Shown in pieces: positions 42,242-51,026 of a stretch of 64,000 nucleotides of DNA. The notes under the pieces are model-generated. The model saw nothing but the letters and a program-made list of their open reading frames with translations, was not told the DNA's origin and did no database searches. The position numbers and the translations under genes were made by a program. The stretch spans positions 1 to 64,000 of the forward strand of contig JAIXSY010000019.1 in assembly GCA_027484445.1 (NCBI GenBank), in the 5' to 3' direction. The DNA is from Verrucomicrobiaceae bacterium (GTDB taxonomy: Bacteria; Verrucomicrobiota; Verrucomicrobiia; Verrucomicrobiales; Verrucomicrobiaceae). Position 1 is the first letter of the stretch, and every line of letters begins with the position of its first letter.

Positions 42242-43441
42242 ATGCCTCTCCGCCCTTCCATCGACGCTCCTACCCAGATCCTGCTCAGGACGTCTGGAAT
42301 GCATCCGGCCAGCGTTCTGACGCCATTGCTGATTCCGGCAGCGGCCCTGCATGCGGCGGAGCAGTTCCGCTTCGATACCAGTTATCAGGTTTATGATGAG
42401 TCCGCCGGGCGCATGTTCATCGAGTCCTACTATTACCGAGGGGAGATGTATTTCTCGGAGGACACCAGCTTTCGCTTTCAGATCTTGCGCGATGCGATCA
42501 GTGGCTCGACACCGCTCGGGGCTCTTCCTGGCGGCACCCAGCCCTTTCTTGCGGAGCTGGAAGATGTGCGCAACGGCGTCTTGGCAGCCCTTTCCCAGCA
42601 GATCGGAGATCATCGTGTGGAACTGGAGCTCTCCCACAGCCGTGAAAGCGATTACCTTTCCCAGGGCATTTCGCTGAGCGACAAGTGGGAGCTGAACCAA
42701 AAGAACACGACGCTCAGTTTTGGCCTCAACTACCTCAACGACACCATCGTCGTTCGAGGCACGGATGATCAGAACAAACGGAGCTACGATCTCTTCTTGG
42801 GCTTTTCCCAGGTGCTGGATCGCAAGACGGTGCTGACGGCCAATCTGACCTTGGGTTATGCCGAAGGCTACCTGAACGATCAGTACAAGACCATCCAACG
42901 CACCGAGCAGGTGCCCATTCCTGGTGGCAGCATCACGATTGATCGACTTTACCGTGAGAACCGGCCCTCCACTCGGTTGCGTGGCGTTTTGCAGCTCCAG
43001 GGCACCCACTTCTTCGATCAAGCTAACGCGGCGCTGGATGCTGTGGCGCGCTTCACACAGGATGACTACGGCGTCTCCTCTCAAAGCATCCAGTTGGAGT
43101 GGCGGCAGGGCCTCTTTCGAAAACTGGAGATCACCCCCTTCTTCCGCTACTACCAGCAGACGGCGGCGGACTTTTTCTACAACTCGCTGGACGGGCTCAA
43201 CATCGGCAAGCCACAGACATACCCCGATGGCAGTGGGCTGAACTACTCTTCCGATTATCGCTTGTCCTCGCTGGCGACCATGAGCTTGGGCCTGAAAACA
43301 CGCTGGCGATTCACGGAAAACATGGCGGCTTCCATGACTTACGAGCACTACGACATGAGTGGCATCGGTGGTGATCAAGCGCCTGCTGCCGCCTATGTGA
43401 CGGCCAGTATGTGGACCTTCGGTCTGAACTTCACCTTCTGA
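42242..43441 (+). CDS. DUF3570 outer-membrane beta-barrel protein
   Basis: 399 residues from ATG 42242; ATG 42299 (MHPASVLTPLLIPAAALHAAEQ) is an alternative start for the signal peptide. The body is a series of alternating amphipathic strands ending in aromatic residues (FRFDTSYQVYDESAG, VELELSHSRESDYLS, TTLSFGLNYLNDT) and terminates in WTFGLNFTF. A final aromatic residue of this kind fits insertion by BAM. DUF3570 genes commonly neighbour apbE and DUF4266 genes, exactly as here. The role is unknown; the ApbE context suggests redox or flavin-linked envelope function. Confidence 0.85.
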   Translation: MPLRPSIDAPTQILLRTSGMHPASVLTPLLIPAAALHAAEQFRFDTSYQVYDESAGRMFIESYYYRGEMYFSEDTSFRFQILRDAISGSTPLGALPGGTQPFLAELEDVRNGVLAALSQQIGDHRVELELSHSRESDYLSQGISLSDKWELNQKNTTLSFGLNYLNDTIVVRGTDDQNKRSYDLFLGFSQVLDRKTVLTANLTLGYAEGYLNDQYKTIQRTEQVPIPGGSITIDRLYRENRPSTRLRGVLQLQGTHFFDQANAALDAVARFTQDDYGVSSQSIQLEWRQGLFRKLEITPFFRYYQQTAADFFYNSLDGLNIGKPQTYPDGSGLNYSSDYRLSSLATMSLGLKTRWRFTENMAASMTYEHYDMSGIGGDQAPAAAYVTASMWTFGLNFTF

Positions 43442-43455
43442 AGAAAGTGCCCACG

Positions 43456-44427
43456 ATGTCGAAGCCCGTTTCCCAGATCTCCATCGATCCCGATGCGCGC
43501 GGCGTGCGCAGCGTCGCGTTTCGGGCATTGGGCACGAACTGCGCCATCCAGTTTCGTCTGGCGGATCCAAAGCAGGCGCTTCAGTTCGTGGCGGAGGCTC
43601 TGGGCTGGCTGGGTGCGTTTGAAGCGAAGTTTTCTCGGTTCAAACCGGACTCTCTCGTCTCCCGCATCAATCAAGCGGCTGGCAAGGAATGGGTGCCCGT
43701 GGATGCCGAGATGGAGACGATGCTGGACCTTGCGGATGCCATGCACCGGCTGACCAACGGCGTGCTGGATGCCGCCATGCTGCCTCTGATCCAGGTTTGG
43801 GATTGGAAAGTCGTGCATGAGCGCCTGCCCGATGAGGCGGAGATCCGGAAAGCCATGTCATTATCCCAATGGGGAGATGTGCAGAGAAAGCGTGGCAAGG
43901 TCTTCCTGACGCACGCAGGCATGGGCCTGGACTTTGGCGGCTTTGGCAAAGAATACGCGGTGGACCAAGTGATCGTCATCGCGAAGAAACATGGCATAAC
44001 CGATGCGCTGGTCGATCTCGGGCGGGACATCTTCGCCATCGGAGGGAATGGTGTGCATCCCTTTTGGCATGTGGGCATCCAGGATGGCATCCAGACAGAG
44101 AAATGCGTGGGCGGACTGGCCGTCAGCGGTTTTGCCGTGTGTGCCTCGGGCGACTATGCACGGCGCTTTGAGCACCAAGGTGTGCGCTACGGGCACATCC
44201 TGGACCGGCGCACGGGCTGGCCGGTGCGGCATGGGCTGCGTGCCGTGACGGTTCTGGCACCGAGCTGCCTGATGGCGGGCGTTTATTCCACCGCCGTCTT
44301 TGTCATGGGCCTCTCTGAAGGTCTGCGCTTCGCCGACAACGCTCCTGGGGTCGAAGCCTGCCTGCAGGATGACCGCGGCGTGCATGTCACACGAGAGTTC
44401 CGTCGCTTCCAAGTCCAGGCCGCCTGA
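43456..44427 (+). CDS. apbE: ApbE-type FAD:protein FMN transferase
   Basis: 323 residues from MSKPVSQISIDPDARG; an upstream in-frame ATG at 43411 overlaps the previous gene. ApbE features: FRALGTNCAIQF near the start, KFSRFKPDSLVSRIN, GLDFGGFGKEYAVDQ, LVDLGRDIFAIGGN, and HILDRRTGWPV before the metal-binding threonine/serine region (LMAGVYSTAVFVMG). It attaches FMN covalently to Thr/Ser of periplasmic partner proteins. No N-terminal signal is evident, so localisation is unclear. It lies between DUF3570 and DUF4266 genes, a recurring trio. Confidence 0.92.
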   Translation: MSKPVSQISIDPDARGVRSVAFRALGTNCAIQFRLADPKQALQFVAEALGWLGAFEAKFSRFKPDSLVSRINQAAGKEWVPVDAEMETMLDLADAMHRLTNGVLDAAMLPLIQVWDWKVVHERLPDEAEIRKAMSLSQWGDVQRKRGKVFLTHAGMGLDFGGFGKEYAVDQVIVIAKKHGITDALVDLGRDIFAIGGNGVHPFWHVGIQDGIQTEKCVGGLAVSGFAVCASGDYARRFEHQGVRYGHILDRRTGWPVRHGLRAVTVLAPSCLMAGVYSTAVFVMGLSEGLRFADNAPGVEACLQDDRGVHVTREFRRFQVQAA

Positions 44428-44461
44428 GTCACCGTTTCCCAAACCAACACAAGTCCTCCTC

Positions 44462-44686
44462 ATGAAACCCATCCTCATCCTCGCAGGCATGTCAGCGCTG
44501 CTGCTGAGCAGTTGCTCCCAGCAGCTCACGCGTGTGAAACCTTACCAACGTGGCTTTCTGGCGAACCCGCTCATGGACGCCGGACGTGACCCTCTGCTCA
44601 TGGCCATGACCCAGCACGCCTACTTCTCCCGCGAGGCTGCCTTTGGTGGCGGCGGCGTAGGCGGAGGCGGCTGCGGCTGCAATTGA
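44462..44686 (+). CDS. DUF4266 lipoprotein
   Basis: 74 residues. Lipoprotein signal MKPILILAGMSALLLSSCSQ (lipobox SSC), then the family motif VKPYQRGFLANPLMD, a QHAYFSREAAFGG segment and the hallmark glycine-rich end GGGGVGGGGCGCN with two cysteines. DUF4266 proteins accompany DUF3570 and ApbE in many genomes. They are thought to be envelope partners, possibly metal- or flavin-related, but uncharacterised. The large Ig-repeat protein gene follows 41 bp later. Confidence 0.9.
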   Translation: MKPILILAGMSALLLSSCSQQLTRVKPYQRGFLANPLMDAGRDPLLMAMTQHAYFSREAAFGGGGVGGGGCGCN

Positions 44687-44727
44687 GCCCCTTTCATTTT
44701 CAACAAACCGTGAACCCAGACCACCCC

Positions 44728-47712
44728 ATGATCGCCATGAAATCCTCCGCGCTCTTTTTGAAGCTCAAGCACCTGCTGAAACGCGCCAGCTCGCTTCTCA
44801 TGCTCTTCCAGCGCACACCGGCTGCCCAGCTTTTGGTGCCTGCTGAGCTGAATCTCGCAGGCTCCATCGCTGCCATGCAGCCCGCGCAGTTCGCCATCGC
44901 CACGGTTGTGGGCTTGGGTGCCTTTGATGGCATCGCAGGCGCGACGACGCTCAGCCAAATTTCACCGACGGCTGGCAGCACCACGGTGTCCATCACGGCT
45001 GGCACCGAACTGACAGGGCCGAATGCGGTTACGTTCTTCGTCAGTGGTAGCCCGACTCCGCCGGAATCGTGGACCGTTAGCAGTGGCACGCTGCCTGCAG
45101 GCCTCAGCCTGCCGGATGTGCCAGGGGATACAAATTCGCTGACGGGAACAACAACCCAGACAGGCAGCCGAAGTGTCACGATTCGAGCTTGGCGCTTCGC
45201 CAATGCCAGCGGAGACTGGGTGCAGCGCACGTTCAACTTTGTCGTCACGGCACCCGCTGCGCCAGCCATCACAAACCAGCCCCAATCCATCACGATCAAC
45301 AGTGGGCAGACCGCCACCCTGAGTGTCACTGCGACAGGGGGCGCGCCGCTGACTTACCAGTGGTATCAAGGAGCCAGTGGAAACACCAGCACGCCAGTGG
45401 GAACTAATTCGGCGTCTTTCACCACCGCTGCGCTTACGGCAACCACGAACTACTGGGTGAGAGTAACCAACAGTGTGAATCCTAGCGGAATTGACTCGAA
45501 CACGGCTATCGTGACGGTCAGGCAACCTGCGGGCATCGCCACGCAACCTGTTTCCACCTCCATCGTCACCGGGCAAACGGCGCAGCTTTCGGTGGTTGCC
45601 TCAGGCACATCCCCTTTCACCTACCAGTGGTATCAGGGCACCAGTGGTCAGACGGCCACACCGGTGGGCACCAATTCCCCCACTTTCACGACCCCGCAGC
45701 TCACGACCACGACTAGCTACTGGGTCAAAATCACAAATGCCGCGAACAGTGTCGGCGTGAACTCCAACACTGCCACGGTGACGGTGACGGAACCGACAGA
45801 TCCGACCATCTTCACGCTTTCCCCGCTACCCACGGCACGGACGAATGTCGCCTACACCACCACACTCACCGCTTTCGGAGGTAGGCAGCCTTACACCTGG
45901 ACCGTCTCGGATGGAAACCTGCCCGACGGCCTCACCTTGAGCGAGGCCGGCGTCATCTCAGGAACGAGCGGCGCCACCGGCACAGGCAGCTTCACCGTGC
46001 AGGTCATGGATCAGGACATGAAAATAGACACGCGCGTGTATGAACTGCTCGTCAGTGATCTCGGCATCGCGACCACTACCCTGCCGACGGCGGTGCGGGG
46101 CACGGCTTACACCGCCACGCTGGCAGCCACTGGGGGCAGCCAGCCCTACACTTGGTCGCTGCAGGCTGGCACACTGCCCGCTGGCATCACGCTGAGCAGC
46201 GCAGGGGTGCTTTCCGGCACACCGACGGCGGCTGGAGATGCCGCCATCGTCGTGCGCGTCACCGATGATAGCACCTTCTCTCTGACCAAGGCCCTTCTGC
46301 TGCCTGTGTCTGCTACCTTCATCCGGCCAGTCTTGAATCCCATCGCCTTCCCTGTCGTCACGGTGGGTTCGGCCTTTCGCTACACAGTGACCGCACAGAA
46401 CTACCCAAAGACCTTCACTGTCACTGGCCTGCCCAGAGGTCTAAAAATCACACCCACGACAGGCGTGATCAGCGGCAACCCGGAAGTGACCGGCACCTTC
46501 AATGTGCAGGTGAGAGCCACCAACAGCGCGGGTGCTAGCAAACTCGTGACCTCCAGACTCACCGTCAGAGCCTTGCCCAAAAACCTCGTGGGCACCTTTG
46601 GCGGCACCCTCGCGCGGCACAGCAGCAATCGCAGCCTGGGCGGCCAGTTTAGCCTAACCATCACATCCGTCGGCACCTGGACGCTCAGGATCGCCGGAGC
46701 ACTGCCTAGCACTGCCCTCGCGCAGGGGGCCGCAGCCAGCAGCTCAGTCGTCAGCACTGCCACGAATCGCATCTCGGTCGCATCGCCGACCATCACCACC
46801 ACGGTCGCTGGAGCCGCGGTTAGCCTAATCATTGATGAGATGAATGGAAACGTCTCGGGCACGATCGGCGGAGCCTCGGTGACGGGCCACCGTGCGGTTT
46901 GGAATGCCACCACCAACCCGGCGGAAACCCTCGCGGGTTACTACAGCATGGCGCTGGATCTCGCCGACTCGGGGGATGATGGTGTAGTGACCATCCCCCA
47001 GGGCAGTGGCTACGTGACCTTCACCGTCGGTCTGGGCGGCAGCCTGACCCTCGCAGGAAGAACGGCCGATGGAGAGAGCATCACCACCTCTACTTTCCTG
47101 AGTTCGGCAGGTCGTTTCTGGGTCTTTTCACCTCTCTACAGAGGCGCAGGCAGCCTGCATGGCCCGCTTCAGCTCACCGAGGATGCCTTGGCTCAGTTCA
47201 CCGGCAATACCATCAGTGGAACCCCCACTTGGTTAAAGCCCACCACCGCCACCCGCACCTACGCTGCATCGTTTGGTCCTATCAATCTGAAGGCGAGCGG
47301 AGGCTACCTTTCCACCGCTGCCACGGGCACCATCATCCTCGGCCTGCCTGAAGAAGGCACCGTCCTGCTCCGCTTCACCGATGGCGGCCTCGCAGATGCC
47401 GACATGGACCCCGATGTCGATGTCACTTACACCGATGACAACAGGCTTACGGTGCCAAGCTCTCGCACCAAGACGACCCTCACGCTCAATGCCAACACAG
47501 GCGTGATGGCAGGCCGGTTCACGTTGGTGGAAAACGGCACCAACTTCACGCGATCCAACATCGCCTTCCAAGGTCAGGTGGTGCGTCAGACCAATGGCGC
47601 TTTGAAGGCCGTCGGCTACTTCCTGCTTCCCCAGATTCCCATCGGCACTCAAAAACCCACCGATACACCGATTCTTTCTGGTGGAGTCTCCTTGCAGCAG
47701 TTAACACCCTGA
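44728..47712 (+). CDS. Large secreted Ig-repeat protein
   Basis: 994 residues from ATG 44728 (44737 is an alternative). The N-terminus (LFQRTPAAQLLVPAELNLAG ... ATVVGLGAFDGIAGA) is the atypical leader seen on many large Verrucomicrobia surface proteins. Two Ig-like units follow (PAITNQPQSITINSGQTATL and its relative, each with LTYQWYQG). Then come four or five putative-Ig units (TLPAGITLSSAGVLSGTPTA, FTVTGLPRGLKITP) and a C-terminal part with WVFSPLYRGAGSLHGPLQL and GVMAGRFTL. It is probably displayed at the surface or in the matrix. It is the last gene of the RND-DUF3570-ApbE block. Confidence 0.82.
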   Translation: MIAMKSSALFLKLKHLLKRASSLLMLFQRTPAAQLLVPAELNLAGSIAAMQPAQFAIATVVGLGAFDGIAGATTLSQISPTAGSTTVSITAGTELTGPNAVTFFVSGSPTPPESWTVSSGTLPAGLSLPDVPGDTNSLTGTTTQTGSRSVTIRAWRFANASGDWVQRTFNFVVTAPAAPAITNQPQSITINSGQTATLSVTATGGAPLTYQWYQGASGNTSTPVGTNSASFTTAALTATTNYWVRVTNSVNPSGIDSNTAIVTVRQPAGIATQPVSTSIVTGQTAQLSVVASGTSPFTYQWYQGTSGQTATPVGTNSPTFTTPQLTTTTSYWVKITNAANSVGVNSNTATVTVTEPTDPTIFTLSPLPTARTNVAYTTTLTAFGGRQPYTWTVSDGNLPDGLTLSEAGVISGTSGATGTGSFTVQVMDQDMKIDTRVYELLVSDLGIATTTLPTAVRGTAYTATLAATGGSQPYTWSLQAGTLPAGITLSSAGVLSGTPTAAGDAAIVVRVTDDSTFSLTKALLLPVSATFIRPVLNPIAFPVVTVGSAFRYTVTAQNYPKTFTVTGLPRGLKITPTTGVISGNPEVTGTFNVQVRATNSAGASKLVTSRLTVRALPKNLVGTFGGTLARHSSNRSLGGQFSLTITSVGTWTLRIAGALPSTALAQGAAASSSVVSTATNRISVASPTITTTVAGAAVSLIIDEMNGNVSGTIGGASVTGHRAVWNATTNPAETLAGYYSMALDLADSGDDGVVTIPQGSGYVTFTVGLGGSLTLAGRTADGESITTSTFLSSAGRFWVFSPLYRGAGSLHGPLQLTEDALAQFTGNTISGTPTWLKPTTATRTYAASFGPINLKASGGYLSTAATGTIILGLPEEGTVLLRFTDGGLADADMDPDVDVTYTDDNRLTVPSSRTKTTLTLNANTGVMAGRFTLVENGTNFTRSNIAFQGQVVRQTNGALKAVGYFLLPQIPIGTQKPTDTPILSGGVSLQQLTP

Positions 47713-47850
47713 TCGGGCCATGTGTCCTTCTGCATCTTCCTAGTCCAAGGCGCTGCTTCACCAGCTTTGGGCTGGCTCATGAAGGTCAACTTTAGCGGGC
47801 ATGTGCAGCTCATGCCTCTGTTGATCTTACGGGAAAGATCACGGTCCCCA

Positions 47851-47885
47851 TCTTTGCCGGAATGTCGTCCCACGGCCATCGTTTC
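47851..47885 (+). promoter_or_regulatory. ECF-type promoter candidate of sulfatase 1
   Basis: TCTTTGCCGGAATGTCG (47851-47867) contains a GGAAT -35 box. Sixteen bases later comes CGTTTC (47880-47885), an ECF-like -10, and the ATG follows 9 bases after that. The same sequence and spacing precede the second sulfatase at 51027-51061. Transcription would start at or next to the start codon, giving a nearly leaderless mRNA. Confidence 0.55.
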
Positions 47886-47894
47886 ACGAAAACC

Positions 47895-49664
47895 ATGCGC
47901 CGCCTGCTTTTACTCTTCGCTCTCTGCCCTCTGCTCTCCGCTTTCGCGGCGAAGCCTAACATCATCGTCTTCTACACCGACGACCACGGTTTCGCGGATC
48001 TCGGCATCCATGGCCTTGAGAAAGATGTGCGCACGCCGCATCTCGATGCGCTGGCGCGCAGTGGCGTGATCGCGAAGCATGGCTACAGCACCGCGCCGCA
48101 GTGCGTGCCATCGCGCGGCGGGCTCATGACAGGGCGCTTTCAGGGCCGCTTTGATCTCGATAACAACGGCTCCTCGCTCGATGGCTTCAACCAGCAGACC
48201 ACGATCGCCACGCGACTGCAAAACGCGGGCTATGTCACCGCGCAGTTCGGCAAATGGCACCTCGGGCCGCTCACCGAGATCCCGCGGCATGGCTTCCGCC
48301 ACGTGTATGCTCAGCACGGGCAGCAGACTTTCTCCGCGAACATCACCGTGGACGGCAAAGACCGCCCGATGGGCGATCACGCGCCCAATGTGTATCACCT
48401 TGATGGCTGCTCGCAGGCCGCTGCGTCGATCATTGAGCGCTATAAGGACGATCCGTTCTTCCTCTACGTCGCCTTTCGTGCGCCGCACACGCCGCTCGAT
48501 GCGCCCGCGAGCTACATGAAGCGCTTCCCTGGCCCCATGCCGGAGCGCCGACGCGCCGCGCTCGCCATGCTCAGCGCCGTGGACGACGGCGTGGGCCGCA
48601 TCACCGGCATGTTGAAAAAGCACGGCCTCACCGAGAAGACGCTCATCTTCTTCATCGGCGACAATGGCGCTCCGCTGAAAATCCACAAGACCGACTCGCC
48701 ACTCAAAGGCGATCCCGGTGGTTGGGACGGCAGTCTGAACACGCCGCTGAATGGCGAAAAAGGCATGCTCGCCGAGGGCGGCATGCACATCCCGTTTCTC
48801 ATCGCCTGGCCCGGCACCATTCCCGGCGGGCAGGTGTATGAGCATCCCGTCAGTGCGCTTGATGTCGCCGCGACGGCGGTCAAAGTGGCTGGAGCTTTAG
48901 CTCCAGAAGATGCGGCTAAAGCCGCAACGACTTTCGATGGCGTGAACCTCCTCCCCTACCTCACCGGCGAGAAAAAAGACGCGCCGCATGAGTTCCTCGC
49001 GTGGCGCTGGATGGCCCAGAGCGCGATTCGCGAAGGAAACTGGAAACTCCTGCGCGGTGGCGATCGCGAATACCTCTACGACCTCGGCAGCGATCTCGAA
49101 GAGAAGCACAACCTCGCCTCACAGCACCCCGAGATCGCCACACGCCTCCGTGCAAAGCTCACCGCGTGGTGCGCCGAGCTCACGCCGCCCGGTCTCGCAC
49201 TCGGCCCCATGGCTCCGACTTGGAACGACTACTTCGACTTCTACCTCGAAGGCAAGCCCGCGCCCAAACTCGCCGCCAAAACCGAGCCCGACACCGCCAA
49301 AACACGCGGCTGGATGGCCCGCGGTGGCAGCTTGATCGAAAAAGACGGCCTCCTCGTCCTCACGCCAGACAAAGCGGCCAAAGGCTGCTTCATCACCAAC
49401 AGCCAGCTCAAAGGGCGACCTCCCGCCGCGCTGCAACTCACCCTCAAAACCACCGCCCAAGGCCCCGCCGCCATCGCCTGGCGTGCCGATGGTGACAAAG
49501 ACTTCCTCCCCGCCAACCGCATCCCCTTCGAGCTCCAAGCCACGCCCGACTGGCAAACCCACACCCTCCCCATCCCCGCCACCGCCCGCATCATCCACCT
49601 CCGCGTCCACCTGCCCGGCGCCGCGGAGATCCGGAAGATTGATGTGCGGGCGAAGAAGCGGTAA
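47895..49664 (+). CDS. Secreted formylglycine sulfatase (type I)
   Basis: 589 residues from MRRLLLLFALCPLLSAFAAK (signal peptide); the longer frame from 47862 starts within the promoter-like element. Metal site VFYTDDHGFADLG, formylglycine motif C-V-P-S-R at residue 70 (APQCVPSRGGLMTGR), GKWHLGP, FRAPHTPLDAP and IGDNGAP. The C-terminal ~150 residues form an extra beta-rich domain. It hydrolyses sulfate esters, probably on algal or host polysaccharides, after activation by a formylglycine-generating enzyme not seen here. Residues about 330-346 (VAGALAPEDAAKAATTF) come from an inserted twin-hairpin repeat. Confidence 0.93.
   Translation: MRRLLLLFALCPLLSAFAAKPNIIVFYTDDHGFADLGIHGLEKDVRTPHLDALARSGVIAKHGYSTAPQCVPSRGGLMTGRFQGRFDLDNNGSSLDGFNQQTTIATRLQNAGYVTAQFGKWHLGPLTEIPRHGFRHVYAQHGQQTFSANITVDGKDRPMGDHAPNVYHLDGCSQAAASIIERYKDDPFFLYVAFRAPHTPLDAPASYMKRFPGPMPERRRAALAMLSAVDDGVGRITGMLKKHGLTEKTLIFFIGDNGAPLKIHKTDSPLKGDPGGWDGSLNTPLNGEKGMLAEGGMHIPFLIAWPGTIPGGQVYEHPVSALDVAATAVKVAGALAPEDAAKAATTFDGVNLLPYLTGEKKDAPHEFLAWRWMAQSAIREGNWKLLRGGDREYLYDLGSDLEEKHNLASQHPEIATRLRAKLTAWCAELTPPGLALGPMAPTWNDYFDFYLEGKPAPKLAAKTEPDTAKTRGWMARGGSLIEKDGLLVLTPDKAAKGCFITNSQLKGRPPAALQLTLKTTAQGPAAIAWRADGDKDFLPANRIPFELQATPDWQTHTLPIPATARIIHLRVHLPGAAEIRKIDVRAKKR
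48882..48934. repeat. Twin-hairpin repeat inside the sulfatase gene
   Basis: Left arm AAAGTGGCT plus GGAGCTTTAGCTCC (48882-48904); right arm GCGGCTAAAGCCGC plus AACGACTTT (48912-48934). The arms are inverted copies of each other, and each contains its own small palindrome. The reading frame passes through without a stop. Confidence 0.75.
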
Positions 49665-49702
49665 GAGTCGCTTGTTCCCAACTTATCTAATTTTTCCTGT
49701 CT

Positions 49703-50200
49703 ATGGCTGTTAATATTTTCCAACGGCTGCTGTTACGATTTAAGTGCTTCAATTCATCTGCTGCGCCAAACGCTTCACTGCGTGGATTGAATCGTAAAGA
49801 TGGACTGTCGAAGGTAGAACAATACCGTCAGGAACTACTTGGCAGCTATGTAAAGGGAGAAATATCAGGGTTTCAGTGCCGGGTTCTGCTGAATGATTAC
49901 ATTCGAGATTCGATTCACATTTTGGACGAGGTTGATTTAATCGAGCGGTACCAAGACGACATCACCGAATCAACCTTCCGGCGACAAGCGGCACCAGAAG
50001 ACTCTGAAGTAGAGAAGTGCATGATAAGCCTCACTCATCAGTTTCGAGCTGGGAGAATTACAACGGCTTGGTTTCACGGTAGTTTTGAACGTCTTACTGA
50101 AAAGATGCCGTTGGATAGGAGATGCCACTGGAGGCAACAGTTTAGACAGCGTTGCTTCGCACTCAGGCTGCCTATTCCTGACATCGACGAAGATTGCTAA
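49703..50200 (+). CDS. Orphan hypothetical protein, AT-richer
   Basis: 165 residues, mostly charged and helical, with no signal peptide or membrane span. Visible segments: SKVEQYRQELLGSYVKGEISGFQCRVLLNDYIRDS and FRAGRITTAWFHGSFERLTEK. Base composition is clearly lower in GC than the flanking sulfatase, pointing to recent acquisition. The stop at 50198-50200 abuts the stop of the convergent Fic gene with no intergenic base. No family is recognised. It may be cargo of the same accessory island as the Fic module. Confidence 0.55.
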   Translation: MAVNIFQRLLLRFKCFNSSAAPNASLRGLNRKDGLSKVEQYRQELLGSYVKGEISGFQCRVLLNDYIRDSIHILDEVDLIERYQDDITESTFRRQAAPEDSEVEKCMISLTHQFRAGRITTAWFHGSFERLTEKMPLDRRCHWRQQFRQRCFALRLPIPDIDEDC

Positions 50201-50746
50201 TCACCCTTCGCTCGCACCCAGCCGCTGCCTCCAAATCTCCATCAGCGGTCTCCAATCCGATTCATCTGCGGCTTCGAGGGCTGAAAAGTAGGTTTGCCGA
50301 TCAGTGGAGGATTCGGCCGCCAGCACCACGGAAGGCAAATCGAGCCGGCGCAGCAACTCCACGAGGAACAGGCGAATGGTGCGGCCATTGAAGTCGCGGA
50401 ACGGATGAATCGTCAGGAACCTGCCTTCGGCGAAGGCCAGCAACTCAAGTAGCAGATCATCAGGGCTTGCGGTGGTGTTGGACCATCGCGCCTGCAAATC
50501 GAGCGCGAAGTTTCGCATCAGCACAGGCAGTTGAAAGGGAGCAGGAGGCTCCAGGCGGCCTACATGCACCTCAATGTCCCGCCACTTTCCGGCCCAGTCA
50601 GGCACAAGGTCGGCACAGATGCCCCGATGCAGGTCCAGCAGCAGCCATTCTTCCAACGGCCTGTCAGCGTAGTCACCTCTCAGGATCGCCGCCTCCACCA
50701 TCGCCACACGATCCGCCAGCAGCGGAGCCAGTTCCGTGTAGCTCAG
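50201..50746 (-). CDS. Fic/DOC-family AMPylase toxin
   Basis: About 181 residues. The active-site loop is TIHPFRDFNGRTIRL, matching HPFx(D/E)GNGR with the first glycine replaced by phenylalanine; the catalytic histidine and the D, N, G and R are kept. Upstream LVPDWAGKWRDIEVHVG is the usual flap region. The frame is open to 51118, but the part before VLSYTELAPLL is the antitoxin in another frame. No ATG or GTG suits the start, so CTG at 50746, overlapping the antitoxin stop (CTGA), is the best guess; ATG before VEAAILRGDY would lose N-terminal residues. It probably transfers AMP to a target hydroxyl. Confidence 0.8.
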   Translation of the reverse strand: MSYTELAPLLADRVAMVEAAILRGDYADRPLEEWLLLDLHRGICADLVPDWAGKWRDIEVHVGRLEPPAPFQLPVLMRNFALDLQARWSNTTASPDDLLLELLAFAEGRFLTIHPFRDFNGRTIRLFLVELLRRLDLPSVVLAAESSTDRQTYFSALEAADESDWRPLMEIWRQRLGASEG

Positions 50747-50940
50747 GACACCTTGCGTGGTTTCAACAAAGCGGGTGGCTCGATCCGGGCGAGTGTCGCG
50801 CGAATCCTCTCCACCGGCACCGGTTCGCCCTCGAAGGCCATGCTCTGCGCCACATCCAGCGGGATCGACTCCCACTTGCGGCGCAGTTTCTCCTCCGGAG
50901 TCAGATGACGCCATTGGCTGATGTTTTCCTTCCAGGTCAT
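50743..50940 (-). CDS. Fic antitoxin with inhibitory-helix motif
   Basis: 65 residues from ATG 50940 (MTWKENISQWRHLTPEEKL). It contains S-M-A-F-E-G, an exact fit to the (S/T)xxxE(G/N) motif by which class I antitoxins block ATP binding in Fic proteins, the glutamate being the key residue. The gene lies immediately upstream of the Fic frame and overlaps it, as in VbhA/VbhT-like pairs. A longer in-frame start at 51024 exists but overlaps the sulfatase promoter on the other strand. Confidence 0.72.
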   Translation of the reverse strand: MTWKENISQWRHLTPEEKLRRKWESIPLDVAQSMAFEGEPVPVERIRATLARIEPPALLKPRKVS

Positions 50941-51026
50941 GTGGCATAGGTAACGGCAGTTTGCCCGCCCGGCAAGAATGCTTTCGTCCGGACGAAACGC
51001 CACTGCCACTTCCAAATCCGACACAC

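Noticed and set aside
42101..43570. 489-residue antisense frame over DUF3570
   Set aside because: The plus-strand barrel protein has a signal peptide, amphipathic strands and operon spacing; the antisense frame has none of these.
45955..46000. SGAT sequence in the large Ig-repeat protein as a possible ApbE flavinylation site
   Set aside because: It falls in the normal putative-Ig motif (GVISGTSGATGTGSFTV corresponds to the usual GxISGTPTxxG), so the match is a coincidence of the repeat and not a flavinylation motif of the NqrC type.
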